DNA of 64,000 nt from JBDTVS01 sp040007095 (GTDB taxonomy: Bacteria; Acidobacteriota; Vicinamibacteria; Vicinamibacterales; CAVVIG01), in assembly GCA_040007095.1 (NCBI GenBank), contig JBDTVS010000023.1, positions 1 to 64,000 on the forward strand. The letters are read 5' to 3'. The position numbers and the translations under genes were made by a program. The notes below the pieces were generated by a model. That model saw only the letters and a program-made list of their open reading frames with translations. It was not told the origin of the DNA and made no database searches. Numbering within the stretch: position 1 is the stretch's first letter; every line of letters starts with the position of its first letter. This document shows, one piece after another, positions 22,016 to 31,180 of the stretch.

Positions 22016-24856
22016 CTACTTTCGCGGCGCGTTCAAGCGATCCAGCTTCTGTTTGAGCTCTTCCAGCCGTCGTCCGGCCTCTCCGAGCTTGCCCTCCGCG
22101 GTGAGACGCTGATAGTCCGCGAGATCTCGCGCCGCGGCGGCGATCAGTCCGTCGGTGTCGGTCGGCGTATTGGTCGCCTCCGCGGCAGGGGCTGGCGACC
22201 GCGGCGTGCCGGCCGGCGGCGCGGGCGCCGCTGCCGCGGTACTCGTCGTCGACGCGGCGCCGCCGAAGAGTGCGGCCATTGCCGTTTCGAACGTCGGGCC
22301 GTACGCGAGCCGATCCTGCAAGGCGAGCACGACGAGGCGCAGCTCGGGCATGGGGCTTCGCTCGGCCTGGAGATAGATTGGCTCGGCGTACAGCAATCCG
22401 CGGCCGATCGGCATGACGATCAAGCTGCCTCGGCGCACGTGGGACCCCTGCTGATTCCAAAGCGATAGTTGTCCAGACAGTTGCGCGTTTTGATCGATCC
22501 GCGCTTCCACCTGCAGCGGTCCATCGACAAGACGGGTCTTCGGAAAGTCGTAGACGAGCGAGGAGCCGTAATGCTCGCCGTCGCTGCGGCCGGCGATCCA
22601 TCCAATCAGGTTGTTCTTGTTGGCCGGCGTAAACGGCAGGATCTCGATGAACTCCGGCGTATGCTCGCCGGGCAGCGTCATCAGCACGAAGTTCGGCTCC
22701 ATGACCTGGGTCGCCTGTTCGCGCTGGTTGCTTATTCCGACTTCCGTCGCCACGGTCCACAGATCCTCGCGGTTGTAGAACACCGCAGGATCGGTCATGT
22801 GATAGAGGCCGTAGACGGCCGCCTGGAGCTTCAGCAGCAGCTCGGGATAGCGGACGTGCTTGCGAAGCCCTGGCGGCATCGCCGATCCGTCGCGGAAGAG
22901 CGTCGGGAAGACGCCTCGGTAGGCGTTGATGATCGGGTCGTCGTTGTCGAAGACGTAGAACGTCGTGGCGCCGGTGTACGCGTCCACGACGACCTTGACG
23001 CTGTTCCGCATGTAATTGATCGGTTCGCGACCGAGCACGTAGTGCCGCGCATACGGATACATGTTCGATTTCGTGTAGGCGTCGATCATCCAGAAAATGC
23101 GCCCATCATCCGAGACGACCACGTACGGGTCGGGGTCGTAGGTCAGGAATGGCGCGAGCGTTCCGACCCGTTCGTTGATATTGCGGCGCATCAGGAGACG
23201 GCTGTCCGGGGTGATGTCGTCGCTGAACGGCAGCTTCGCGATGTCGCCGCGATCGAGCGCGATGAGCAGCCGTCGCACGAATCCGCCGAGCCGGATGCCG
23301 CCTTCTCCCTCGTACGACGTCAGGTTGTTCGTCTCGCCCTGCGGGTAGTTGAATTCCTTCTGCCGGGTCTTGACGTAGACGTCGGTGTTGGTGAGCTCGC
23401 CGAAGTACAACTCGGGCCGCGTCACCGTGAAGCCCGGAATGGTGCTCTGAATCGGCATGTTGCTCAGGACCAGCGTCGGCAGCCCTTCGGCCGTGAAGCC
23501 GTTGACCGGGTTCATCGTGACGCCGTAGCCGTGCGTGTAGATCAGCTTCTCGTTGATCCAGTTCCGGCTGCTCTCCGGCAGCTTCTCGATGTTGAGCTCG
23601 CGCGCCGCGACCATCATCTGCCGCGTCGCCCCGTTGAACTCGTAACGGTCGATATCGATATCCGGGAAGTCGTAATAGGTCCGGATTTCCTGAATTTGCC
23701 TCAGCGTGTCCTGCAGCGCGCGCCAGTCCCACAGACGAATGTTCTGGAGCGTGGATTGGTTGTTCGCGGCATCCAGCGCTTCGACGCCGGCTTCGGCGGG
23801 GAACGGCTTCTGCGCGATCCGGTTCAGCCCGAAGGCCTGCCGGGTCATGGCAATGTTGTGGGAGATGTAGGGCTGCTCTCGCACCAGTTCGTTCGGCTTG
23901 ACGATGAAGCTGTTGACGTACCACCCCATCATGCTCATGCCGACGTAGCAGGCGACTGCGGGCACGATCGACGCCACCAGCCAGGACAGTCGTGGTTTGG
24001 CGACGCCGTTCGCGAGGGCAATGACTCCCCCGACCACCAGGGCGATCGAGACGACGACCAGGCCGGTCAGCGTCACGTGCGCGTCGGTGTAGGTCACGCC
24101 CGCAAAAATCGTCTGGGCCTGGAACAGCCGATCGAAGCGGTCGATGTACACCCGCGAGGCAAAGACCAGCCACAGCACACCCACACAGATCGACAGGCCG
24201 CGCCATGGAGTGGTCGCGATGTCGACCACGCGCTTGCGCCCCAACATCTGCGTGCCGCCGGTGACGACGACAAAGAAGATCGCCACGGCGCAGCTCATGA
24301 CGGCGAGGGTCATTAACCATCCGGTGAGGAGCTGCCACACCGGAAGGGCGAACAGATAGAACGTGATTGGCCGTCCGAAAATGGGATCCACGACCGCGGA
24401 AGCCGGAGCGTGCCAGTACAGCGCGAAGGTCGTCCATTCCGCCATCATGCTGGCACCGGTGGCGGCGGCGATAAAGAGCGCCAATCCGAGTGCGATGAGA
24501 TTGAGGACGGGTTCAACCGGCAGCTTCAGCGGTTGGCCGTTGATGACGATGCTGGCGAACTCCCCGAGGCGCGGTGGCTTGAGGACGCGGAACGCGCCGT
24601 ACAGCACGGCGAAAGTGACAGCTGCGAACGCGCAGAAAACAATCGCCTGCGCGTTGAGCGTCGTCCAAAACACTGCGACGTAGCCGAGCGAGGCGTACCA
24701 GAGCGCTTCGACGTAATAGGACAGCGTCGTGCTGGCGCCGAGCACGACAGCGGCGAGCGCGGCGAGCAGGAGCAGCCGGCCCCGTCGGTTCGGAGGGCGC
24801 CGTGGCGGCCGCCAATCGACGACCACATCGGGACGGGAAGACGGTTGTCGGTTCAT
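22016..24856 (-). CDS. UPF0182-family membrane protein
   Basis: 946 residues, the typical length for UPF0182. The first 320 residues hold about seven hydrophobic spans (LLLLAALAAVVLGASTTLSYY, AIVFCAFAAVTFAVLYGAF and others). A large extracytoplasmic domain follows with family-like motifs (NEKLIYTHGYGVTMNPVNG, YFGELTNTDVYV, EGEGGIRLGGFVRRLLIAL, DAYTKSNMYPYA, NSVKVVVDAYTG). The C-terminal 100 residues are Ala/Pro-rich and then coiled-coil (RLEELKQKLDRLN). The function of the family is unknown. It is a single gene with a putative promoter at 24919-24947. Confidence 0.9.
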   Translation of the reverse strand: MNRQPSSRPDVVVDWRPPRRPPNRRGRLLLLAALAAVVLGASTTLSYYVEALWYASLGYVAVFWTTLNAQAIVFCAFAAVTFAVLYGAFRVLKPPRLGEFASIVINGQPLKLPVEPVLNLIALGLALFIAAATGASMMAEWTTFALYWHAPASAVVDPIFGRPITFYLFALPVWQLLTGWLMTLAVMSCAVAIFFVVVTGGTQMLGRKRVVDIATTPWRGLSICVGVLWLVFASRVYIDRFDRLFQAQTIFAGVTYTDAHVTLTGLVVVSIALVVGGVIALANGVAKPRLSWLVASIVPAVACYVGMSMMGWYVNSFIVKPNELVREQPYISHNIAMTRQAFGLNRIAQKPFPAEAGVEALDAANNQSTLQNIRLWDWRALQDTLRQIQEIRTYYDFPDIDIDRYEFNGATRQMMVAARELNIEKLPESSRNWINEKLIYTHGYGVTMNPVNGFTAEGLPTLVLSNMPIQSTIPGFTVTRPELYFGELTNTDVYVKTRQKEFNYPQGETNNLTSYEGEGGIRLGGFVRRLLIALDRGDIAKLPFSDDITPDSRLLMRRNINERVGTLAPFLTYDPDPYVVVSDDGRIFWMIDAYTKSNMYPYARHYVLGREPINYMRNSVKVVVDAYTGATTFYVFDNDDPIINAYRGVFPTLFRDGSAMPPGLRKHVRYPELLLKLQAAVYGLYHMTDPAVFYNREDLWTVATEVGISNQREQATQVMEPNFVLMTLPGEHTPEFIEILPFTPANKNNLIGWIAGRSDGEHYGSSLVYDFPKTRLVDGPLQVEARIDQNAQLSGQLSLWNQQGSHVRRGSLIVMPIGRGLLYAEPIYLQAERSPMPELRLVVLALQDRLAYGPTFETAMAALFGGAASTTSTAAAAPAPPAGTPRSPAPAAEATNTPTDTDGLIAAAARDLADYQRLTAEGKLGEAGRRLEELKQKLDRLNAPRK

Positions 24857-25362
24857 TTTAAGGGGACGCGGTTGCGCCGATGGGAGTGAACGGGCTCTCC
24901 CGGAGCCTGCTGTTGCGCATTATATGACCCTGTGGGGCGGGCAATGGTGCAAAACGGCACCATGCCAGGTTCGTGACCCGGCGGCGCGCGCTCAGGGGTG
25001 CGCCTCGAACAGCCGTCTGACACAGGCCGGGCGATTTCATCGGGTTCGATCCGGAGCATCAATACGCCCTGCAGCTGCAAATTCATGGACGAAGCAATCG
25101 TCGAGAACGTTCGCTGCTTGCGCGGCCACCGCGGTCGCCTGGGCCAGATTCGCTGCCCCCGGCTTCCCGCTTGGGAATCGGCCTCGGACTGCAACGCGGG
25201 AACATGAGACGGCAAAGGCCGGCGTTCGACGGCTCCGTGGCTTCGACGTGATGGACGTCAACTGTCGTTGGCCGCGTCCATCAGTCACGGGTCGGGCGCC
25301 GCGCGCCTGGGCGCTGTCGAATCCCTCGTCTACTTCGCGCCGGCACGATAAGATCAACAGGA
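24857..25362. other. 506-base divergent gap upstream of UPF0182 gene and ispG
   Basis: It holds the putative UPF0182 promoter. Several overlapping open frames (for example minus strand 25357-25037 from a TTG) lack ribosome sites and recognisable motifs. Only AACAGGA immediately before the ispG ATG is a plausible ribosome site. I see no tRNA-like cloverleaf or known riboswitch. The length is unusual in this compact window, so a decayed gene or small RNA is possible. Confidence 0.4.
24919..24947 (-). promoter_or_regulatory. Putative promoter of the UPF0182 gene
   Basis: On the minus strand there is a perfect TATAAT (24924-24919) with CCATTG 17 bases upstream as a poor -35 match. Transcription would begin near 24912, leaving a leader of about 55 bases. 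Confidence 0.42.
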
Positions 25363-26586
25363 ATGCTCGTCAGACTTCACAGGACCGTCGGGGTCAAGGT
25401 CGGTCGCCTGCAGGTCGGCGGCGGCGCGCCGGTCGTCGTCCAGTCCATGACGATGACGGACACGGCCGACGTGCGCGCGACGGCCGAGCAATGCATTGAG
25501 CTGGTGATGGCGGGCTCCGAGATGGTCCGCGTGACCGTGAACGTGCCGGACGCCGCAGCCGCCGTTCCGGAAATCAAGCAGCGGATGCTCGATGCCGGCT
25601 GCACCGCGCCGCTCATCGGCGATTTCCACTACAACGGTCACCTCCTCCTCACGAAGTATGCGGGGTGCGCCGACGCGCTCGACAAGTACCGCATCAACCC
25701 GGGCAACGTCGGTACCGGACGACGCCGCGACGAACAATTCGCCACCATCTGCAAGGTCGCCGTCGATCACGACAAGCCGGTGCGCATCGGCGTCAACGGC
25801 GGCTCGCTGAACCAGGAGTTGGTGCTCGCGAAGATGCAGGAGAACACCGACCGCGATCTGGGGCGGACTTCCGAGGAGATCATCAACGAGTGCATGGTCC
25901 TGTCGGCGATCGAGTCCACGGCGCTCGCGATCGAGAGCGGTCTGCGCAAAGATCAGATCATCATCTCGTGCAAGACGTCGAGGCCGCGCGATCTGATCTC
26001 GGTGTATCGGGAACTGGCGCGTCGCACCGATCAACCGCTGCACCTTGGGTTGACCGAAGCCGGGATGGGCGTGAAAGGCCTCGTCTGGTCGTCGGCCGCG
26101 ATGGGTGTGCTGCTGAACGAGGGCATCGGCGACACCGTGAGAGTCTCGTTGACGCCCCGGCCCGGGGGGGACCGCCGCGAAGAGGTGTATGCGGCCTGCG
26201 AGCTGCTGCAGGCGCTCGGGTTGCGGTCGTTCTCTCCGAGCGTCACCGCGTGTCCGGGCTGCGGCCGCACGACCAGCAGCACCTTTCAGGAGCTCGCCGA
26301 GCGCATTCAGGACTACATCCGCGTGAAAATGCCCGAGTGGAAGACCGAATACGACGGCGTCGAAGCGATGACTCTCGCGGTGATGGGCTGCGTCGTGAAC
26401 GGACCGGGCGAATCGAAGGCGGCAAACATTGGCATCAGCCTGCCGGGCACCGGCGAGGCGCCCCATTGCCCCGTCTTCGTCGACGGGGAGCACGTGACGA
26501 CGCTGCACGGCACCTACGAGGAGCTGTCCGCGGCGTTCCAACGTCTCGTGGATGACTACATCGACTCTCGATACGCGCGCCGCTGA
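25363..26586 (+). CDS. ispG: 4-hydroxy-3-methylbut-2-enyl diphosphate synthase
   Basis: 407 residues. IspG (GcpE) makes HMBPP from MEcPP in the non-mevalonate isoprenoid pathway, using a [4Fe-4S] cluster. The N-terminal TIM-barrel starts with VGGGAPVVVQSMTMTDT, and INPGNVG and GVNGGSL are in place. The C-terminal cluster domain has the cysteines ACPGCGRTTSS and MGCVVNGPGE, and ends ..FVDGEHVTTL. Length fits the short two-domain form. Its last 35 bases overlap the start of recQ. No other isoprenoid gene is in the window. Confidence 0.95.
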   Translation: MLVRLHRTVGVKVGRLQVGGGAPVVVQSMTMTDTADVRATAEQCIELVMAGSEMVRVTVNVPDAAAAVPEIKQRMLDAGCTAPLIGDFHYNGHLLLTKYAGCADALDKYRINPGNVGTGRRRDEQFATICKVAVDHDKPVRIGVNGGSLNQELVLAKMQENTDRDLGRTSEEIINECMVLSAIESTALAIESGLRKDQIIISCKTSRPRDLISVYRELARRTDQPLHLGLTEAGMGVKGLVWSSAAMGVLLNEGIGDTVRVSLTPRPGGDRREEVYAACELLQALGLRSFSPSVTACPGCGRTTSSTFQELAERIQDYIRVKMPEWKTEYDGVEAMTLAVMGCVVNGPGESKAANIGISLPGTGEAPHCPVFVDGEHVTTLHGTYEELSAAFQRLVDDYIDSRYARR

Positions 26587-28405
26587 TCGGGCGCTGCAGG
26601 ACGTGCTCCACCGGGTGTGGGGCTTCTCCAGTTTTCGTCCGCTCCAGCGCGAGGCGATGGCCGCCATTCTCGCGTCCCGCGACAGCGTGGTGGTGCTGCC
26701 GACCGGTGGCGGCAAGTCGCTGTGCTTCCAGGCGCCGGCGCTGGTGCACGGCGGAGCCGACCAGACCCGCGGCATGGCCGTCGTCGTCTCGCCGCTCATC
26801 TCGCTGATGAAGGACCAGGTCGACGGCCTGCGCGTCGACGGTGTCGGCGCGGCGTACTTGAACAGCTCGCTGCAGCCTCACGAGCGAGACGCGGTCCTCG
26901 CCTCGATCCGGGACGATCGCTGCCGTCTGCTCTATGTCTCGCCCGAGCGCATGGTGGTCGACGGTGGTCTGCGTCGTCTGCTCCAGCAGGCGGGCCTCCG
27001 CTTTGTCGCCATCGACGAAGCACACTGCATCAGTCAGTGGGGGCACGATTTCCGTCCCGAGTACCGGCAGCTCGGCGCCCTGCGCGACGAATTTCCCGGG
27101 GTCTCGCTCCATGCCTTCACCGCGACGGCGACCGAGCGCGTGCGCCGCGACATCGTCGCCGAGCTGCGGCTGCGCGATCCCCTGGTGTTGGTGGGCTCCT
27201 TCGACCGGCCGAACCTGACCTACCGGATCCTCCGTCGCGCGAACCTCCATCGTCAGCTGCTCCAGGTCCTCGGCCGCCATGAGCGCGAAGCCGGCATCGT
27301 CTACTGTGGATCCCGGCGCGAGGTCGAATCGCTGGCAGACTGGTTGAGGGGGGAAGGACACAACGCGGTTCCGTATCACGCCGGACTGGCCGATGCCGTG
27401 CGAAGCCGACATCAGGAAGCGTTTCTCGACGAGCGTGCCGATATCGTCGTCGCGACGGTCGCGTTCGGCATGGGCATCGATCGGTCGAATGTCCGCTACG
27501 TCGTCCATGCCAGCGCGCCACGATCGCCCGAACACTACCAGCAGGAATCAGGACGCGCGGGCCGGGACGGATTGCCGGCCGAATGCGTCCTGATCTACTC
27601 CGGCGCGGACTTTCTGCGGTGGCGGCGAATGCTGGTGGCCAATGGGGAGCTGACCGATAGCGCCGAGACCCTGCTGCGCGACATGGGACGGTATGCCTCG
27701 GGAATGGGATGCCGGCACCGCGCGCTGGTGGAATACTTTGGGGAGGCGTACGAGCGAGGTCCCTGCGGCGCCTGCGACTGGTGTCTGAAGGAGCTCGACC
27801 CGGTGGCCGATGCGACCGTCGTGGCGCGCAAGATCCTGTCGTGTGTCGCGCGGGTCAGGCAGACGTGGGGCATTGGCCACGTCACCGACATCCTGTTGGG
27901 ACGGGCAACGGAGAAGGTCGTGGCCGCCGGGCACGACGAGCTGTCGACATTCGCGCTGCTCAAGCACGAGTCGTCGTCAGCTCTTCGAGGCTACGTGGAA
28001 CAACTTATCGACAGCGGTTTTCTGCAGCGCGTGGGAGATCCTTATCCAGTGCTGAGATTGACGTCGGAAGGAACGGCGTTGATGCGGGGCGCCCTCGAAT
28101 GCACGTTGTACCGCGAGCTCGAGCCGCCTCGGAAGACCGCAGCGCGTCGGGGACGGACGGCGGTGGCCACGGTTGGCCACGACGATTTGTTCGACGCGTT
28201 ACGCCAGGTGCGGCTGCGTCTCGCACGCGAACGAGGTGTGCCGCCCTACGTGATCTTTCACGACACGACGCTGCGGGACATGGTGGAGCGACGGCCGCAG
28301 ACCGTCGATCAATTGCACGAGGTCTACGGCGTCGGTGTGAAGAAGGCGGCAGACTTCGGCGACGCGTTCCTTGACGCAATCCGCACGTTCCACCGGCCGG
28401 ACTGA
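26552..28405 (+). CDS. recQ: ATP-dependent DNA helicase RecQ
   Basis: 617 residues. The superfamily 2 helicase core is clear: VVLPTGGGKSLCFQAPAL (Walker A), IDEAHCISQWGHDFRPEY (DEAH box and aromatic-rich loop), FTATAT, and the second RecA-like fold with FGMGIDRSNVRYVVH and QESGRAGRDG. The RecQ zinc site follows (MGCRHRALVEYFGE then CGACDWCL), then a winged-helix domain, and an HRDC domain at the end (RLARERGVPPYVIFHDTTL). It unwinds DNA during recombination repair. The ATG at 26552 lies inside ispG in another frame, suggesting coupled translation. No later in-frame start would keep the core intact. Confidence 0.95.
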   Translation: MTTSTLDTRAADRALQDVLHRVWGFSSFRPLQREAMAAILASRDSVVVLPTGGGKSLCFQAPALVHGGADQTRGMAVVVSPLISLMKDQVDGLRVDGVGAAYLNSSLQPHERDAVLASIRDDRCRLLYVSPERMVVDGGLRRLLQQAGLRFVAIDEAHCISQWGHDFRPEYRQLGALRDEFPGVSLHAFTATATERVRRDIVAELRLRDPLVLVGSFDRPNLTYRILRRANLHRQLLQVLGRHEREAGIVYCGSRREVESLADWLRGEGHNAVPYHAGLADAVRSRHQEAFLDERADIVVATVAFGMGIDRSNVRYVVHASAPRSPEHYQQESGRAGRDGLPAECVLIYSGADFLRWRRMLVANGELTDSAETLLRDMGRYASGMGCRHRALVEYFGEAYERGPCGACDWCLKELDPVADATVVARKILSCVARVRQTWGIGHVTDILLGRATEKVVAAGHDELSTFALLKHESSSALRGYVEQLIDSGFLQRVGDPYPVLRLTSEGTALMRGALECTLYRELEPPRKTAARRGRTAVATVGHDDLFDALRQVRLRLARERGVPPYVIFHDTTLRDMVERRPQTVDQLHEVYGVGVKKAADFGDAFLDAIRTFHRPD

Positions 28406-28497
28406 GAGATTCAAGAACGATGACATATCGGAGGGCGGGTGTCCGCGAGATCGGTGCTTCGGGGGGCGGCTAGAGCAATTGTCGTCCGGCGTTCGCG

Positions 28498-28515
28498 GTC
28501 CGGCTGAAGCCGGAC
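28498..28515. repeat. 18-bp palindrome between recQ and apaG
   Basis: GTCCGGCT-GA-AGCCGGAC is a perfect 8-bp inverted repeat in the gap between two convergent genes. There is no T run on either side, so it is a weak terminator at best. It could be a REP-like dispersed repeat, but only one copy was noticed here. Confidence 0.5.
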
Positions 28516-28561
28516 ACTACGCACTTTGCAACGCGTACCGGTCCAGGCGCTTCGGCGCGAC

Positions 28562-28984
28562 TCAATGCACGGTGTAGCGAGCGGTCAGGGCAAAGGGCGC
28601 AATCTCGATGTCGAACTGCTCGCCGCCTTCGCTGATCATCCGATAGGTGCCGCGCATCACGCCCGCTGAAGTTTTCAGGGGACACCACGACGAATACTCG
28701 AACGACTCGCCGGGCCCGAGGACCGGCTTCTCCCCGACCACTCCCGGACCTTTGACTTCCTCGGTGTGGTCCGTGGCGTCGGTGATGATCCAGTGCCGAC
28801 TGAGGAGCTGCACCGTTTTGTGGCCCTCGTTGGTGATCCGAATGGAGTATTGAAACACCCAACGATCCTGGAACAGTTGTGAGTGTTCCGGCGAGTATTT
28901 CGATTCGACTTCAACGCGCACGTTGTTGGTGACGGCTTCTGACGAAGGCGTGGCCACCAGAGACTGAGACTTCTGACCTGGCAT
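28562..28984 (-). CDS. apaG: ApaG-domain protein
   Basis: 140 residues from ATG 28984. The open frame runs much further upstream but shows no domain there. The ApaG fold is recognisable: NVRVEVESKYSPEHSQ, FQYSIRITNEG, VQLLSRHWIITDATDH, VKGPGVVGEKPVLGPGE, FEYSSWCPLKT, GTYRM and an acidic C-terminal strand. ApaG is an immunoglobulin-like protein linked to Co/Mg resistance and to Ap4A metabolism genes in enterobacteria. Its molecular role is unclear. It stands alone here, convergent to recQ, away from ksgA or apaH. Confidence 0.92.
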   Translation of the reverse strand: MPGQKSQSLVATPSSEAVTNNVRVEVESKYSPEHSQLFQDRWVFQYSIRITNEGHKTVQLLSRHWIITDATDHTEEVKGPGVVGEKPVLGPGESFEYSSWCPLKTSAGVMRGTYRMISEGGEQFDIEIAPFALTARYTVH

Positions 28985-29311
28985 GTGAATACTTATGATA
29001 CCAGCGTTTTGGTCGTCGGCTGCCCATCTCCATGGCGGCGGGCGCCGGCCCGTCAGCGCGGCGTCACCGCCGCCCTCTGATCGATCCTGTTCGACACAAC
29101 GATCGGTCCCGTCCGACGCAACCAAGTCAAACCGCCGCGGGGGCTCTCGCTCTGGGGTGTATCCTGCCGATCCGGTCGTCCGAAGATCGAACGGGTCCAC
29201 TTGCGTATCCAGCAAGGGCCGGTCGATCGCCGGGAAACAAGGGCGGGCAGTCGCCTCGCTCTCGGCTGATGGGTTGCAACGACGGACGTCAGACCTCACA
29301 CTAGCAGTCAT
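28985..29311. other. Divergent gap between apaG and the ferredoxin gene
   Basis: About 327 bases with no convincing gene. It must carry the promoters of both divergent neighbours. A TATCAT-like box on the minus strand lies near 28996, without a clear -35. Confidence 0.45.
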
Positions 29312-29686
29312 ATGTCCGTGTCTCAAGAAAAAGTCGCCAACAGCATCGGCATCGCCGTGGCTCGTCGGCATATATTCCTCTGCTGCGATCAGACCAAGCC
29401 CAAGTGCTGCGACAAGGATCGGGGTCTCGCCGCCTGGGACTATCTGAAGCGTCGCCTGCTCGAGCTGGGCCTCTCGGAACAGGGCGGCATTCTGCGGTCG
29501 AAGAGCAACTGCCTGCGCATCTGTGAAGGAGGGCCGATCGCGGTCGTCTACCCCGAGGGCACCTGGTACCGTGAATGCGATCCGCCGGTGATCGAGCGCA
29601 TTATTCAGGAGCACCTGGTGGGTGGCCGGGCAGTCGAGGACTTCGTGATCGTGGAGCATGCGCTCTCGGCCGGGAGCGGGCTGTAG
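29312..29686 (+). CDS. Thioredoxin-like [2Fe-2S] ferredoxin
   Basis: 124 residues. The pattern is that of (2Fe-2S) ferredoxins with a thioredoxin fold: RRHIFLCCDQTKPKCCDK supplies Cys24/25 and Cys32/33, and SNCLRICEGGPIAVVYPEG supplies Cys67 and Cys71 with the C-x3-C-EGGP turn. Two extra cysteines sit beside the usual ligands. A short fold with YPEGTWYREC and an acidic C-terminus is typical. It would carry single electrons, partner unknown. Single gene, convergent with the hydrolase. Confidence 0.88.
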   Translation: MSVSQEKVANSIGIAVARRHIFLCCDQTKPKCCDKDRGLAAWDYLKRRLLELGLSEQGGILRSKSNCLRICEGGPIAVVYPEGTWYRECDPPVIERIIQEHLVGGRAVEDFVIVEHALSAGSGL

Positions 29687-29811
29687 CGCGGTTGCGCATC
29701 GCCGAGTGCAACGAGCGGCCGGACTTTCGGGAAACAACGGCGGGGGTGTTTTTCGGGGTTCAAAACCCGCGGTGTGAGAGAGCGCACGACGATACGGTCG
29801 TGAGAGCGGTT

Positions 29812-30498
29812 CTAGGTGGCGGCTCGGATCCATTCGACGATCGCGCGGTGCGCCTTGCTCAACAACGCCGCCTGCCGCGCAGGATCTTTCCTTCCAATCT
29901 TGAAGGAGTGATCTCCGCCGTCCACAACATGGAGCGCAGGTCGCGGCACGAGCTGCGCAAAGATAGGGCGCAGCTCACTTGGCGAGCCGAACGCGTCGCG
30001 GCTCCCCTGGACGAACAACATCGGACGGCCGACGGCCGGCAGGTGCGCGTCTCGCCGCTTTTCGGGCTGGCCCGGCGGGTGCAGCGGATAGCCGAGCAGC
30101 ACCAGCCCCTGCAGTGCGAGTCCGGGATCATCCGCGGCGACGTGGGTCGCGATGCGTCCGCCCATCGACTTCCCGCCAATGAACAGCGATCGCTCCGAAC
30201 CGGTCACGCGTTGCCGTACCACTTCGATGACGGCGCGATAACACTCATCCAGAAGGGGCCGGCGATCCGGGGCGTGCCGCCGTTGCTCGGAGTAGAGAAA
30301 ATTGAACGTGACGATCTCGATCCCGAGGGCACTGAGGGCGCGCGCACACTCGACCATCCATGGATGCTGCTGACCGGCGCCGGCGCCGTGCCCCAGAATC
30401 AGCACGGCGCCGACTGTGTCGCCGTCCACCGGATACACCCGGGCTGTCGTCGTGACGCCCGGGCGCACCGTGATGGGTAGCTCGTCAGGACTTGTCAA
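29812..30498 (-). CDS. Alpha/beta hydrolase (KANL3/Tex30-like)
   Basis: 228 residues from a TTG start at 30498 that overlaps the stop of the upstream BON gene by 14 bases. The hydrolase fold is clear: ILGHGAGAGQQHPWM (oxyanion loop), FIGGKSMGGR (nucleophile elbow with Ser), VQGSRDAFG (Asp) and VDGGDHSFK (His). The GKSMGGR elbow and GAGA loop are typical of the KANL3/Tex30 group of dienelactone-hydrolase-like proteins. The substrate is unknown. Co-transcription with the BON gene is likely from the overlap. Confidence 0.85.
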   Translation of the reverse strand: MTSPDELPITVRPGVTTTARVYPVDGDTVGAVLILGHGAGAGQQHPWMVECARALSALGIEIVTFNFLYSEQRRHAPDRRPLLDECYRAVIEVVRQRVTGSERSLFIGGKSMGGRIATHVAADDPGLALQGLVLLGYPLHPPGQPEKRRDAHLPAVGRPMLFVQGSRDAFGSPSELRPIFAQLVPRPALHVVDGGDHSFKIGRKDPARQAALLSKAHRAIVEWIRAAT

Positions 30499-31045
30499 GC
30501 GCGTCCCGCATTTCCGCGTCGGTCTTCAGGTCGTTCTTCACCGACATCACGCCGAACTGACTCACGAGCGACCTCGCGATCATGCGATCCATGTCGCTGT
30601 TGACGACCCCTGCCAGCGTCACGTGTCCGTGGTCGACAATGATATGTATCGACGGATTGGGGCCGATGGCGTAATGCCAGAAGTTGGGGTTGGTGTAGAT
30701 GGCCCGAGCGATCTGGTAGCGCAGTCGATCGTCGAACGAGGACACCGGCAGAACCTCGATCTGGTCGCGCACTTCCAGCACGCCGGCGACGTCGGCGACG
30801 CGGTGCATGATGTCGTCGCGTTTGTACGGCATCGTGACCCGGCCCGTCAGTGTGACGATGCCGTTGCTTACCTGCGCGTTGACGTCGTCGAAGATGGTGA
30901 AGTGGGTGTAGCGATTGACGCTCTTGGCGACATCCTTGAAGAGTTGCAGATCCTTGCGGTCGGTGGTCGAGGCTAGTGCGAGGCTGGCTGACAGGGCGAG
31001 GGTCGCAGGGAGTAACGCGGCGACGACGAACAATTTGCGGAACAT
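30485..31045 (-). CDS. Exported BON-domain protein
   Basis: About 186 residues from ATG 31045, which has a GGAGG ribosome site seven bases upstream. The longer open frame starting at 31111 is less likely. Signal peptide MFRKLFVVAALLPATLALSA is followed by two BON domains: about 40-105 (DVNAQVSNGIVTLTGRV) and 110-180 (IIVDHGHVTLAGVVNSDMD). BON domains bind phospholipid or envelope polymers, as in OsmY and the secretin BON segments. A periplasmic envelope-stress role is possible. Confidence 0.85.
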   Translation of the reverse strand: MFRKLFVVAALLPATLALSASLALASTTDRKDLQLFKDVAKSVNRYTHFTIFDDVNAQVSNGIVTLTGRVTMPYKRDDIMHRVADVAGVLEVRDQIEVLPVSSFDDRLRYQIARAIYTNPNFWHYAIGPNPSIHIIVDHGHVTLAGVVNSDMDRMIARSLVSQFGVMSVKNDLKTDAEMRDALDKS

Positions 31046-31180
31046 GACTGGCCTCCTTGGCATGAGCACTGGCCGTCGCATCGCAAATGAAATGCCAGGG
31101 GCCGACGGCACTAAAGTGGTTGATTACCGTCGGTTTCCTTACTCAGCGCGAGCCCAATGTCCTTACTTGAGGACGACTGA

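Noticed and set aside
22469..24316. 615-codon plus-strand frame opposite the UPF0182 gene
   Set aside because: Antisense; it is rich in His, Arg and Asp from reversed codons and has no ribosome site.
29785..29802. Terminator CACGAC-GATACG-GTCGTG after the ferredoxin gene
   Set aside because: The stem is only six bp and there is no T run; too weak to list as a terminator.
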